From: CAZCVI01 sp964502145
Lineage (GTDB): Bacteria; Acidobacteriota; Aminicenantia; UBA2199
Length of the DNA stretch: 64,000 bases
Assembly: GCA_964502145.1 (NCBI GenBank)
Contig: CAZCVI010000007.1
Span: forward strand, 1 to 64,000
Direction of reading: 5' to 3'
This document shows positions 26,698-35,830 of the stretch, one piece after another. Every line of letters begins with the position of its first letter. Position 1 is the stretch's first letter. The notes under the pieces were generated by a model. It saw only the letters and a program-made list of their open reading frames with translations. It did not search any database and was not told where the DNA came from. The position numbers and the translations under genes were made by a program.

Positions 26698-28155
26698 GTG
26701 TCAAAGATCAATCTTTCATTATCCAATTTAAACGAGTTATTCCCTGATAATTTCACACAGGAACAAATTGCCAAGGCAAAGACAATTTTTTTGAAAGAAT
26801 TGTCCCGTTCGACGCATAAGTTTTATGGCGGGAAGATTCAAACGATGCCCAAGGCAGGTATTTATGGATTCAATTGGTTTAACGTTTGGTATACGCCGGG
26901 GGTATCGGTGGTTTCTACATCAATCCGTGACAACAACGATCTTTCCTTCGAGTTGTCCAACCGGGGTAATTTCGTGGCCGTGGTTTCCGATTCCACCCGC
27001 GTGTTAGGTGATGGGGACTGCACCCCTCCCGGAGGTCTGGGTGTGATGGAAGGAAAAGCATACCTGATGAAATATCTGGGCGGTGTGGACGGCGTGGCGC
27101 TCTGTGTGGACAGCTACAACAAACAGGGCAAACATGATCCTGACAAAATCATTGACTTTGTCAAAATGGTGCAACCCAGTTTTGGCGCGGTGAACCTGGA
27201 AGATATTTCCCAGCCCAACTGTTATAAAGTACTGGACACATTACGCGAGGAATGCGATATTCCAGTGTGGCATGACGATGCACAGGGCACTGGTTCGGTA
27301 ACCTTGGCTGGATTGATCAATGCGTTGCGCATCGTGGACAAACCTATTGATAAAGTTAAAATTATCTTTTATGGTGCGGGTGCATCCAACACGACTATTG
27401 CGCGTTTGATTATTCAAGCGGGTGGCAATCCTGAGCGCATGATCATGTTTGATACAACTGGAGGCTTGCACAAAAAACGCGAGGATATCAAAGCGGATGC
27501 TCGTTTTTATCGGAAATGGGAACTCTGCGAAAAAACAAACCCGGCATGCATTGACAATGTAGAGGAAGCATGTAAGGGTGCAGACGTGTTAATCTCTCTC
27601 AGCACTCCGGGTCCTGACGTGATCAAAGCAAGTTGGATCAAAAGCATGGGCGCCAAGCCGATCATTTTTGCCTGTGCCAACCCTGTCCCAGAGATTTATC
27701 CTTATGCGGCGAAAGAAGCTGGCGCGTATATCGTGGCAACTGGCAGGGGTGATTTCCCCAACCAAGTAAACAACTCGCTGGGGTTCCCTGGTATTCTCAA
27801 GGGTTCACTGGTGGTTCGCGCCCGCAAAGTGACGGACGAAATGGCGATTGCAGCTTCTTATGCGGTGGCTAATTTTGCGGAGAAAAAGGGTCTCAATCCA
27901 GATCGTATCATGCCCACGATGGATGAAACTGGAGTGTTTGCGACGGAAGCCGCCGATGTGGCGATGGAAGCGATTAAAAACGGTGTGGCCCGTATCGAAT
28001 ATACTTGGCAACAGGTGTATGATATGACGATTAAAGATATCATGGAAGCACGTTCCCAAATGGAACTTTTGATGGAACACAATCACATTGCGAAACCCGA
28101 TATCAAACTGTTGGAAGATGCATTACAGTTTGCGATCAACGCGGTCAAGAAATAA
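26698..28155 (+). CDS. NAD(P)-dependent malic enzyme
   Basis: 485 residues from GTG at 26698, which has AAGGAGG five bases upstream. Motifs are SDSTRVLGDGD and GVMEGKAYLMKYLGGVDGVA in the catalytic domain, WHDDAQGTGSV for metal binding, FYGAGASNTTIARLI for the dinucleotide fold, and CANPVPEIYP plus GRGDFPNQVNNSLGFPGI. It decarboxylates malate to pyruvate with reduction of NAD(P). It is followed by a strong hairpin shared with the convergent M28 peptidase gene. Coenzyme preference cannot be decided from the sequence. Confidence 0.93.
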   Translation: MSKINLSLSNLNELFPDNFTQEQIAKAKTIFLKELSRSTHKFYGGKIQTMPKAGIYGFNWFNVWYTPGVSVVSTSIRDNNDLSFELSNRGNFVAVVSDSTRVLGDGDCTPPGGLGVMEGKAYLMKYLGGVDGVALCVDSYNKQGKHDPDKIIDFVKMVQPSFGAVNLEDISQPNCYKVLDTLREECDIPVWHDDAQGTGSVTLAGLINALRIVDKPIDKVKIIFYGAGASNTTIARLIIQAGGNPERMIMFDTTGGLHKKREDIKADARFYRKWELCEKTNPACIDNVEEACKGADVLISLSTPGPDVIKASWIKSMGAKPIIFACANPVPEIYPYAAKEAGAYIVATGRGDFPNQVNNSLGFPGILKGSLVVRARKVTDEMAIAASYAVANFAEKKGLNPDRIMPTMDETGVFATEAADVAMEAIKNGVARIEYTWQQVYDMTIKDIMEARSQMELLMEHNHIAKPDIKLLEDALQFAINAVKK

Positions 28156-28171
28156 ATAAAAATTCATAGCT

Positions 28172-28212
28172 AATTGGACGAAACCGTTACGGTGTAGCGG
28201 TTTCGTCCAATT
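28172..28212. terminator. Bidirectional hairpin terminator
   Basis: AATTGGACGAAACCG (28172-28186) and CGGTTTCGTCCAATT (28198-28212) form a perfect 15-bp stem with an 11-base loop, followed by TTTTAA on the plus strand. It sits between the stops of the convergent malic enzyme and M28 peptidase genes. Confidence 0.75.
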
Positions 28213-28233
28213 TTAACTTAACAATTAATCTTT

Positions 28234-30048
28234 TTACCGATTGGCCAGAGACATGATGGAAAGAAAAGCGAGTCTGGTTGTCATCTGCATTAATGGAACA
28301 CTGGCTTTTTCGTAAGTATCCGAGGTTTGATGGTAATCGTCGGTCATGGCAGACATAAAACCACCCCAGGGTACTTTTTTAAACTGGAAAGAGGCATGAT
28401 CGCTGCCTCCGGCTCCGCTGGACGCGCCAGTACTTTCCCTTACAAGCAAAGACATACCCACATATTGGTTATTTTCTTTAAATGCATCCAACAGGTGGCT
28501 TGCTTTTTCAGAGATGGAAAAGGTAATTAGCTTATCAAACTCAATACCCGCAAGTTCCTCGTCGGTGACTTTAACATTTAAGAAGCCTGCCATCATTTGT
28601 AGAATTTTTTTATCCAACTGTCGGCTGACCATATCAAAGTTAAAATAAGCGAGCGTTTTTGCCAGGGGAAACGCAGGATGGGAGGTGTAGTACCGCGAAC
28701 CAAACAACCCTCCCTCCTCACCGGTCCATAACGCGAAGACAATGGTTCGTTTAGGTTTTAATGGATTCATGGCGAAGGCTTGGGCGACTTCCAAAATCAA
28801 CGCGGAACCGGAACCATTATCATCGGAACCATTATAAATATAATCACCTATTTTACCGAGATGATCCAGATGGGCACCCAGAACAATCACTTCGTCCTTG
28901 AGTACGGGATCACTGCCTTCAATGAAAGCCAACACGTTGGGACTCTGGGTTAGTTCAGAGGTTGCTTCTTGTTTGACGGTGAAGGAGAGATTGGTTAAAG
29001 CCAGGGACGCGGGTTTCATGGTGGATTCGATTTTCTTCTTTAACGTTTCGATATCGGCTTGGCCTGCCAGTTCTAATATTTGATCCGCCATTTGTCTGGA
29101 AATGCGCAAGGTGGGAATGGTATCCCAGGGCATTTTGACATTGCCTTCAATCAAAGATAAGTTCCGTTCTCTGTGAGGTAAAATAGGGGTTTCATCATTA
29201 ATCTTCAGGTTACCCAGGATTCTTTCGGCCAGATCCCGGTTTGTTAGGGGGGAATTCTCTACCATCAACACGGCGACTGCGCCTTTTTCCATGGCCAAGG
29301 TGCTCTTAGAAAAACCACCACGGCGAAACATGACAGGGGGTTGATTGTATTTGGATTTTATTGCTTCCTTTTCAAAGGGTGAGTCTTTAACTCCGCGGTT
29401 AGGAACCTCAGTCAGCATCATCACGATTTTTCCTTTGACATCGATGTCTTTGTACTCGTCGAATTTCAAGGAAGTCTCGGTGAGACCGTATCCAATAAAA
29501 ACCACGGGGGCGGATAATGTCTGACCATTCCTGGTGCTGAATTGATAGTCTACTTCGGGGGTGAAGGTGATCTCTTTACGAAAGCCACCTTGATACAATT
29601 CGGCTTTGGCACTACCGATACCGAGGATAGATTTTTTGAGGGGCACGTGTTGCAAGAAACTTTTTTCCCGCTTGGGCATTTTTATTGGTTCATCTGATGA
29701 AGGGGGCCTGCGCATGAATGGCATTGAGGGCATATCACCGGCTGGTTTTAATCCCCAGCTTTCAAAAAGAGTGGCCGCGAATTCTGCGGCTACCTGATAA
29801 CCTGGAGTGGTGGTTTCGCGCCCTTCCAAGCTATCCGATGATAAAAATTTCATATAGGCCAGACTATCTTTTCCGTTAATGGATTCAAACCCGACTTTTA
29901 AATCCTCTGGAACTGGTTTTACTTCTTTGACACTGATGATATTAATCGATGGTTTCTCTTTCTTTTCGGGTTCTGCTTTCTTTTCCTGGCTCCAAGTAAG
30001 AGTGAAGGTCAATAAAAAAATGAGTAAAAAACAAATTTTTGCACGCAT
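28234..30048 (-). CDS. Secreted M28-family metallopeptidase with PA-like insert
   Basis: 604 residues from the ATG at 30048 with GGAGGA upstream. The signal peptide is about 20 residues (ICFLLIFLLTFTLTWSQ). A protease-associated-like region lies at about 155-350. The M28 catalytic domain has VIVLGAHLDHLG, GSDDNGSGSALILEVAQ, ALWTGEEGGLFGSRYY, YFNFDMV and GGSDHASFQ, covering the His, Asp, Glu, Asp and His zinc ligands and the catalytic Glu. It is probably an extracellular or periplasmic aminopeptidase. The gene follows a secreted protein of unknown function by 127 bases. Confidence 0.9.
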   Translation of the reverse strand: MRAKICFLLIFLLTFTLTWSQEKKAEPEKKEKPSINIISVKEVKPVPEDLKVGFESINGKDSLAYMKFLSSDSLEGRETTTPGYQVAAEFAATLFESWGLKPAGDMPSMPFMRRPPSSDEPIKMPKREKSFLQHVPLKKSILGIGSAKAELYQGGFRKEITFTPEVDYQFSTRNGQTLSAPVVFIGYGLTETSLKFDEYKDIDVKGKIVMMLTEVPNRGVKDSPFEKEAIKSKYNQPPVMFRRGGFSKSTLAMEKGAVAVLMVENSPLTNRDLAERILGNLKINDETPILPHRERNLSLIEGNVKMPWDTIPTLRISRQMADQILELAGQADIETLKKKIESTMKPASLALTNLSFTVKQEATSELTQSPNVLAFIEGSDPVLKDEVIVLGAHLDHLGKIGDYIYNGSDDNGSGSALILEVAQAFAMNPLKPKRTIVFALWTGEEGGLFGSRYYTSHPAFPLAKTLAYFNFDMVSRQLDKKILQMMAGFLNVKVTDEELAGIEFDKLITFSISEKASHLLDAFKENNQYVGMSLLVRESTGASSGAGGSDHASFQFKKVPWGGFMSAMTDDYHQTSDTYEKASVPLMQMTTRLAFLSIMSLANR

Positions 30049-30175
30049 AATCAAATCCTCCTTTGGTTTCTATTTTCGAAAAATCTAGAAAGAGCGTAAG
30101 TGAATACGCCCTTTCCAAAGGAGTTAATACGTAAGATTGGCGGGGATAGTTTTTTTATTCCCGCTGCAAGTATTT

Positions 30176-31033
30176 TTAATAACCCAAGCGGGTAGCTCTG
30201 AAACCACGACTCCACATGTATGAATTAAAGGTCATTTGATTAAGATTCATCATGACATTATGATTGATCATACTGATGGGTTTGGCTGTATTTCCGGGTG
30301 CGGACGTTTTAGCTGGGGAAGATGTCAGTCGTGACAATTGCAGGCGAATCTTTTCTCTTTCAACCGCGCTGCCATACTGGAACAAGGTGCGAAACGTGAT
30401 CCAAAGACCTGGACAAGTTAAGACATCATTTCGTTGGGCCTGGGAAAATTTGTTCCAACTGTTCTGCAATAAACCCCGAATAGTTTCGACGGCTGTGACA
30501 GGGATATCGGCGGTGGTGGCATTGGGATTCACGGCTAAAACATCGGCAAAAGCGATCATTTCTGCATAAGCGGCAGCCACCATCTCTGTTAAAGGGGGAG
30601 TGTTAGAAACCAATACGTTGCTTTTCTGTTCCAGTTGTTGGCGCACGATTTGAACTACGGGATCCGTTTGATCTGATTGTTCTAACCATTCACGGGTGGA
30701 TTTTTCAAGTTCCAGGCGTAGTTTTTCCAAGTCTTGTTGACCCAAAGCGAGGATTAAAGTGACCAATTGGGGATATTGATCATATTTAGTCAAAGATTCG
30801 GGGGATTGTGTTTTCCATCCTGTCAATAACTCCTTTAGGATCACATTTTCCTGTGTTTGATTTAAAGGTGCGCCGAGGGCGAATTCGAGAACAAATAAAA
30901 AAGCACGGGCATTTTTTTCCATGGGCCCTACCCGATCAGGGCTTCCGGTTTGACCAAAAAAACTGCCGGAAGCGATTCCCAAACAAGATAAAATCAGCAC
31001 TGTTATGGTAATAATATAAAAAAACCGTTTCAT
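30176..31033 (-). CDS. Secreted protein of unknown function
   Basis: 285 residues from the ATG at 31033, selected because GGAGG lies six bases upstream; an open extension to 31129 has no ribosome site. A signal peptide of about 25 residues (MKRFFYIITITVLILSC) precedes a helical, Gln- and Leu-rich domain with MEKNARAFLFVLEFALGAPL and LTCPGLWITFRTLFQYG. The end is Met/Asn-rich with NHNVMMNLNQMTFNSYMWSR. No family was recognised. It has a near-consensus promoter and a 95-base leader and precedes the M28 peptidase on the same strand. Confidence 0.75.
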   Translation of the reverse strand: MKRFFYIITITVLILSCLGIASGSFFGQTGSPDRVGPMEKNARAFLFVLEFALGAPLNQTQENVILKELLTGWKTQSPESLTKYDQYPQLVTLILALGQQDLEKLRLELEKSTREWLEQSDQTDPVVQIVRQQLEQKSNVLVSNTPPLTEMVAAAYAEMIAFADVLAVNPNATTADIPVTAVETIRGLLQNSWNKFSQAQRNDVLTCPGLWITFRTLFQYGSAVEREKIRLQLSRLTSSPAKTSAPGNTAKPISMINHNVMMNLNQMTFNSYMWSRGFRATRLGY

Positions 31034-31134
31034 AAAACCTCCAAAATATTTTGTTTCCATGTTGCAGTTAAATCCTACTTCTTCGATAAAACTGTCGAGG
31101 CGTAGGATAGTAATCGCGTATAATTTCATTTGGT

Positions 31135-31163
31135 ATTATAATCAATTAGAGGGCCATTGTCAA
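31135..31163 (-). promoter_or_regulatory. Consensus sigma-70 promoter
   Basis: On the minus strand TTGACA (31163-31158), 17 bases, TATAAT (31140-31135): both boxes match the consensus exactly. It should drive the secreted protein at 31033 and probably the M28 peptidase. Confidence 0.8.
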
Positions 31164-31216
31164 AGGGAGACTGGAAACTTTTTGAATTCAGGGTTAGCTA
31201 AAAAAACAAATTTCAC

Positions 31217-31317
31217 CACAGATTACACAGATTAAAATGATTAGACAGATTAAAAGAAGAGCGTGATAAAAAGAAAAAACCAATTCTGGGCAATCATTTT
31301 AATCTGTGTAATCTGTG
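31217..31317. repeat. Long hairpin repeat with 26-bp perfect arms
   Basis: CACAGATTACACAGATTAAA plus ATGATT (31217-31242) is perfectly inverted at 31292-31317, with a 49-base loop. The same element recurs at 35094-35194. It follows the first ATPase-nuclease gene and could act as a transcript end. It also accounts for most of the 320-base gap between genes here. Confidence 0.85.
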
Positions 31318-31352
31318 TTCATCTTTTTTCTATATTTTGACCATGGATTCTG

Positions 31353-33113
31353 TCAGTTATCTAGCCAGCCCTCATCTTCACTGTAGGCAATACCTATTTC
31401 CTGGCAATAATCTGTGGCTTCCTGGGTGAATCCGGGATTGGAAAAGATGAAAGGAATCACCCGTTCCAGATTCTCTTGTTTTTTGAGTATGGCGTATTTC
31501 TCCATGAAGCCTAAGACTTCATCCTTGGAGAATTTTTTATTATCACGGTTCTTTACTTCACCGATAATCGAATAATCCTCAGGGGATTTGGCACGTGCGT
31601 AAATGTCTATGTTAAATGCTTTGCCAAACTCCGTGGAACCATTATAAGACCACACCCGCACATAATCACAAAAATTAAAATCAGGGGGTAAGTTCCGGGT
31701 AACAGACTTTAAAAGATCATTTTTTTTGCGGGCCTGGGAAATTAAGAGTTTCAAAATCACATACTCGGCATAATAACCCTTCTGCTGATTGAACTTTCCT
31801 TGTAACTGGTGGTACTCTTTTTGCAGGGTTTCAAAAGCGGCATGAATCTCTTTGCCAATTGTCTTGACGTCAAAATCCTGGATCTCCTTTTCATACACAC
31901 TGCGAAATACTTTATCAAAAATATTATCCCGCACACCCTGGTAATCATAATTGGTTTGACCCTGGCTGATAATATCCGCCATGATCAATGCACGCAGTTT
32001 CTGTTCCAGTTCTGAGTCCGTCATATCCAGGGATAGTTTTTCCAGAAGTTCCTTGCGGGTGATCTCGCGGTCTCTGTGCTTGCATAGATAGAGAACAATG
32101 TTCTTGGCGTTTTTCTCGTTTACTTTATTAAAGGCAGTTAACACATATTCCATCCAGGTAGGTTTGATGATGCCCCGGTTATCACGAATTTCGAAATCCA
32201 AGGTTTCCGTTAATCCTTGAATCGTAGTAAGGTCCTTGCGGCGGTAATTGGAATTAAATATGGCCATAATATAAAAGGGACTGCCCTCGGTCATTTCGGC
32301 GATAAGGAAGGCGGTTTCCTCGGTGACGGGAACATCAAAAAAACTGGAATACTTAAATACCATTTCCAAGGCTTCATCTTTGGGCATACTTTCCAAAAAA
32401 TAATGAGTGAAACGAGATGGTAATTGGGTACGCAAGATATCCATTAACCAACCAATCCAACTACCGGAAACCAACAGGGGTGCAATTTTACTTTCAGCAG
32501 TACTTAAATAAGCGCCTGCCAGAGTGTCTATTATGCTTTGTTTGGGTCGGTTTTTTTCGCGAAAGATCATTGTGTTCATGAACTGAAACTCATCAATCAT
32601 TTGCACAATGAATTCATTCTGGTCGGCAGCAATAGTCTTTGGTGCTTCACGGACCAAATTCCAAAGAATATCTATTTGGCCCCTTTCAATGTTGGTTTGA
32701 ACACTGGAAATTAATGGCACCAAGTGGGTTAGCCCTTCACTTTGGGCAACTTCTTTGGCTCTTTCCAAATCGCCCTTTTCAATGATATTTATATAGCGGG
32801 CGTTTCTGGTTTTAAAGGCAATGTATTGGTAAATAAAGGTCAGGAAGAATTCCACGCAGAAATCCCCGAGATATTTCTCTGTCTCTTCAATTTCATAATA
32901 AAATGGAATCACCCCGTCGTTCCTATCAAAGGTGATGTTATACAATCGTTCCAATATCGCCGTCTTGCCTATTTTGCGACGGGCTAATATGGCTGTGCTC
33001 CGGGACATTTCTTTTTTAATGTTATTAATCCAGTTAAGGAAAAAGGCCATATCTTCCTTTCTGCCAATAAACAGTTCCGGGTTACCTATTCGTTCTTTTT
33101 TTGCATAATTCAT
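31353..33113 (-). CDS. AAA ATPase with C-terminal PD-(D/E)xK nuclease-like domain, copy A
   Basis: 586 residues from the ATG at 33113. The N-terminal ATPase resembles the archaeal ATPase/DUF234 type: ELFIGRKEDM, Walker A ARRKIGKTAIL (GKT 49-51) and Walker B IVQMIDEFQF (D174, E175). Winged-helix-like sequence follows (about 350-410). The C-terminus has D503 in FNIDIYARAK and E519-x-K521 in IIGEVKNRD, the nuclease core. It may couple ATP binding to DNA cleavage; its target is unknown. It is duplicated next door, and copies differ mainly at residues 64-164. The promoter sits so close to the ATG that the mRNA should be leaderless. Confidence 0.85.
   Translation of the reverse strand: MNYAKKERIGNPELFIGRKEDMAFFLNWINNIKKEMSRSTAILARRKIGKTAILERLYNITFDRNDGVIPFYYEIEETEKYLGDFCVEFFLTFIYQYIAFKTRNARYINIIEKGDLERAKEVAQSEGLTHLVPLISSVQTNIERGQIDILWNLVREAPKTIAADQNEFIVQMIDEFQFMNTMIFREKNRPKQSIIDTLAGAYLSTAESKIAPLLVSGSWIGWLMDILRTQLPSRFTHYFLESMPKDEALEMVFKYSSFFDVPVTEETAFLIAEMTEGSPFYIMAIFNSNYRRKDLTTIQGLTETLDFEIRDNRGIIKPTWMEYVLTAFNKVNEKNAKNIVLYLCKHRDREITRKELLEKLSLDMTDSELEQKLRALIMADIISQGQTNYDYQGVRDNIFDKVFRSVYEKEIQDFDVKTIGKEIHAAFETLQKEYHQLQGKFNQQKGYYAEYVILKLLISQARKKNDLLKSVTRNLPPDFNFCDYVRVWSYNGSTEFGKAFNIDIYARAKSPEDYSIIGEVKNRDNKKFSKDEVLGFMEKYAILKKQENLERVIPFIFSNPGFTQEATDYCQEIGIAYSEDEGWLDN
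32621..32924 (-). other. Variable patch of copy A relative to copy B
   Basis: The corresponding stretch in copy B is 34530-34833. Outside it the two genes are nearly base-for-base identical; inside it the proteins differ at many positions (for example RNARYINIIEKGD versus RKTSYLSASWGTS). The patch lies between Walker A and Walker B. Confidence 0.85.
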
Positions 33114-33119
33114 AGCTCT

Positions 33120-33148
33120 TTTATACCACAAAAAAAAGAAATTGGCAA
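33120..33148 (-). promoter_or_regulatory. Promoter of ATPase-nuclease copy A, leaderless layout
   Basis: On the minus strand TTGCCA (33148-33143), 17 bases, TATAAA (33125-33120), then six bases AGAGCT and the ATG at 33113. The ATG falls where transcription should begin. Confidence 0.6.
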
Positions 33149-33185
33149 CCGGTAAAAGAGGACAGCTAAAAAAACAAATTTCACC

Positions 33186-33225
33186 AATAGAGTAGGAGCG
33201 GGCTAACCCCCGCTCCTACTCTATT
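33186..33225. repeat. GTAGGAGCGGG-type hairpin, 17-bp perfect stem
   Basis: AATAGAGTAGGAGCGGG (33186-33202), loop CTAACC, and the exact inverse at 33209-33225. It occupies the position taken by the CACAGATTACACAG hairpin in the other two copies of the same flanking sequence. Confidence 0.85.
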
Positions 33226-33261
33226 GTTCATCTTTTTTCTATATTTTGACCATGGATTCTG

Positions 33262-35022
33262 TCAGTTATCTAGCCAGCTCTCATCTTCACTGTAGGCAAT
33301 ACCTATTTCCTGGCAATAATCTGTGGCTTCCTGGGTGAATCCGGGATTGGAAAAGATGAAAGGAATCACCCGTTCCAGATTCTCTTGTTTTTTGAGTATG
33401 GCGTATTTCTCCATGAAGCCTAAGACTTCATCCTTGGAGAATTTTTTATTATCACGGTTCTTTACTTCACCGATAATCGAATAATCCTCAGGGGATTTGG
33501 CACGTGCGTAAATGTCTATGTTAAATGCTTTGCCAAACTCCGTGGAACCATTATAAGACCACACCCGCACATAATCACAAAAATTAAAATCAGGGGGTAA
33601 GTTCCGGGTAACAGACTTTAAAAGATCATTTTTTTTGCGGGCCTGGGAAATTAAGAGTTTCAAAATCACATACTCGGCATAATAACCCTTCTGCTGATTG
33701 AACTTTCCTTGTAACTGGTGGTACTCTTTTTGCAGGGTTTCAAAAGCGGCATGAATCTCTTTGCCAATTGTCTTGACGTCAAAATCCTGGATCTCCTTTT
33801 CATACACACTGCGAAATACTTTATCAAAAATATTATCCCGCACACCCTGGTAATCATAATTGGTTTGACCCTGGCTGATAATATCCGCCATGATCAATGC
33901 ACGCAGTTTCTGTTCCAGTTCTGAGTCCGTCATATCCAGGGATAGTTTTTCCAGAAGTTCCTTGCGGGTGATCTCGCGGTCTCTGTGCTTGCATAGATAG
34001 AGAACAATGTTCTTGGCGTTTTTCTCGTTTACTTTATTAAAGGCAGTTAACACATATTCCATCCAGGTAGGTTTGATGATGCCCCGGTTATCACGAATTT
34101 CGAAATCCAAGGTTTCCGTTAATCCTTGAATCGTAGTAAGGTCCTTGCGGCGGTAATTGGAATTAAATATGGCCATAATATAAAAGGGACTGCCCTCGGT
34201 CATTTCGGCGATAAGGAAGGCGGTTTCCTCGGTGACGGGAACATCAAAAAAACTGGAATACTTAAATACCATTTCCAAGGCTTCATCTTTGGGCATACTT
34301 TCCAAAAAATAATGAGTGAAACGAGATGGTAATTGGGTACGCAAGATATCCATTAACCAACCAATCCAACTACCGGAAACCAACAGGGGTGCAATTTTAC
34401 TTTCAGCAGTACTTAAATAAGCGCCTGCCAGAGTGTCTATTATGCTTTGTTTGGGTCGGTTTTTTTCGCGAAAGATCATTGTGTTCATGAACTGAAACTC
34501 ATCAATCATTTGCACAATGAATTCATTCTGGTCACTGGCCACAGATTTGGGCGCGTCACGGACAAGATTCCATAGAATATCTATTTGATCGTGAGTGACT
34601 GCATAATCCACACTGTCAATTAAATTCCCCAGATATCCCAAGCCTTCACTTTCAACCACTTGTTTTGCTTTGGCAAAACTGGTTCCCCATGAGGCGCTGA
34701 GATAACTTGTTTTCCTTGTTTTAAAGGCAATGTATTGGTAGATAAAGGTCATGAAAAATTCAATGCAGAAATCCACGAGGTACATTTGGCCTTCTTTAAT
34801 TTCATAATAAAAGGGAATCACCCCGTCGTTTTTATCAAAGGTGATGTTATACAATCGTTCCAATATCGCCGTCTTGCCTATTTTGCGACGGGCTAATATG
34901 GCTGTGCTCCGGGACATTTCTTTTTTAATGTTATTAATCCAGTTAAGGAAAAAGGCCATATCTTCCTTTCTGCCAATAAACAGTTCCGGGTTACCTATTC
35001 GTTCTTTTTTTGCATAATTCAT
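33262..35022 (-). CDS. AAA ATPase with C-terminal PD-(D/E)xK nuclease-like domain, copy B
   Basis: 586 residues from the ATG at 35022, the same length and layout as the copy 1909 bases away (Walker A GKT 49-51, Walker B D174-E175, D503 and E519-x-K521). The C-terminus differs by a single Gly-to-Ser change (EDESWLDN), while residues 64-164 differ heavily. Identity of both flanks indicates a recent tandem duplication followed by replacement of, or strong diversification in, the internal patch. Gene conversion with a third homologue is a good alternative. Function is as uncertain as for copy A. Confidence 0.85.
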   Translation of the reverse strand: MNYAKKERIGNPELFIGRKEDMAFFLNWINNIKKEMSRSTAILARRKIGKTAILERLYNITFDKNDGVIPFYYEIKEGQMYLVDFCIEFFMTFIYQYIAFKTRKTSYLSASWGTSFAKAKQVVESEGLGYLGNLIDSVDYAVTHDQIDILWNLVRDAPKSVASDQNEFIVQMIDEFQFMNTMIFREKNRPKQSIIDTLAGAYLSTAESKIAPLLVSGSWIGWLMDILRTQLPSRFTHYFLESMPKDEALEMVFKYSSFFDVPVTEETAFLIAEMTEGSPFYIMAIFNSNYRRKDLTTIQGLTETLDFEIRDNRGIIKPTWMEYVLTAFNKVNEKNAKNIVLYLCKHRDREITRKELLEKLSLDMTDSELEQKLRALIMADIISQGQTNYDYQGVRDNIFDKVFRSVYEKEIQDFDVKTIGKEIHAAFETLQKEYHQLQGKFNQQKGYYAEYVILKLLISQARKKNDLLKSVTRNLPPDFNFCDYVRVWSYNGSTEFGKAFNIDIYARAKSPEDYSIIGEVKNRDNKKFSKDEVLGFMEKYAILKKQENLERVIPFIFSNPGFTQEATDYCQEIGIAYSEDESWLDN

Positions 35023-35028
35023 AGCTCT

Positions 35029-35057
35029 TTTATACCACAAAAAAAAGAAATTGGCAA
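35029..35057 (-). promoter_or_regulatory. Promoter of ATPase-nuclease copy B, leaderless layout
   Basis: On the minus strand TTGCCA (35057-35052), 17 bases, TATAAA (35034-35029), six bases, ATG at 35022. It is identical to the promoter of copy A. Confidence 0.6.
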
Positions 35058-35093
35058 CCGGTAAAAGAGGACAGCTAAAAAAACAAATTTCAC

Positions 35094-35194
35094 CACAGAT
35101 TACACAGATTAAAATGATTAGACAGATTAAAAGAAGAGCGTGATAAAAAGAAAAAACCAAATCTGGGCAATCATTTTAATCTGTGTAATCTGTG
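35094..35194. repeat. Second copy of the CACAGATTACACAG hairpin
   Basis: Arms at 35094-35119 and 35169-35194 are the same 26 bases as in the element at 31217, with an almost identical loop. It lies upstream of copy B. Confidence 0.85.
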
Positions 35195-35403
35195 TTCATC
35201 TTTTTTTTTTAATTTGATGATGGATTCTGAAGGCAGTACGTAACTCAATTGGATCCCTAAAACAAAAGATTTAGAAATGAAGATGGTGACGCGACATCCT
35301 TGTCACATTCACAAATAACCCAGCCACTTTATCTTTGAAAAAACACAAATCGGGTTTATCGGAACACAGTTGGGAATTTTTTAAGACAAAGTAAAGGGGA
35401 ACC

Positions 35404-35830
35404 CAGACGTTTTACCACTGCAAGTAGACACTTTAGGATTGCAATGACACGTTTCACTATTGCAAGTTATGATTGCACCACAACATTTAGACATTTCACC
35501 TCTGCAATTAGACATTTCACCTCTGCAAGTTGACATTGCAACACTGCATTTAGACATTGTACATCGACATTTAATGATTGCACCACAACATTTAATGATT
35601 GCACCACAACATGTAGAGAGTGTACCATGAATAGGACTGATTCCACTTCAAAAATGGCAAAGTTCACCCTGACATTGACACATCGTACCAGGGAAAACAA
35701 CAACAGGAACACTTTTAAATAGCACTTCACCCTTTCATTGAGACATATGACCACTGAACGGACGCATTTCACTTCATCCAGAAGACAAAGGAGAACAAAA
35801 ACCACTTCAATCACGAATGAAAAAGCCTAA
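35404..35830. repeat. Degenerate array of about twenty 21-bp repeats
   Basis: Units align at a 21-base period with an approximate plus-strand pattern AGACATTTCACCTCTGCAAT. Best copies are at 35488-35530 and a TTTAATGATTGCACCACAACA pair at about 35570-35611. The minus strand stays open from 35814 to 35467, and there each unit encodes seven residues such as CLIAEVK or SLNVVVQ. No ribosome site was seen before that frame, so I treat it as a repeat and not as a gene. Flanks lose regularity gradually. Confidence 0.75.

Noticed and set aside
35467..35814. 115-codon minus-strand open frame with heptad-like repeats
   Set aside because: It lies within the 21-bp repeat array, the repeats continue past its stop, and there is no ribosome-binding site. 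It is described as a repeat instead.
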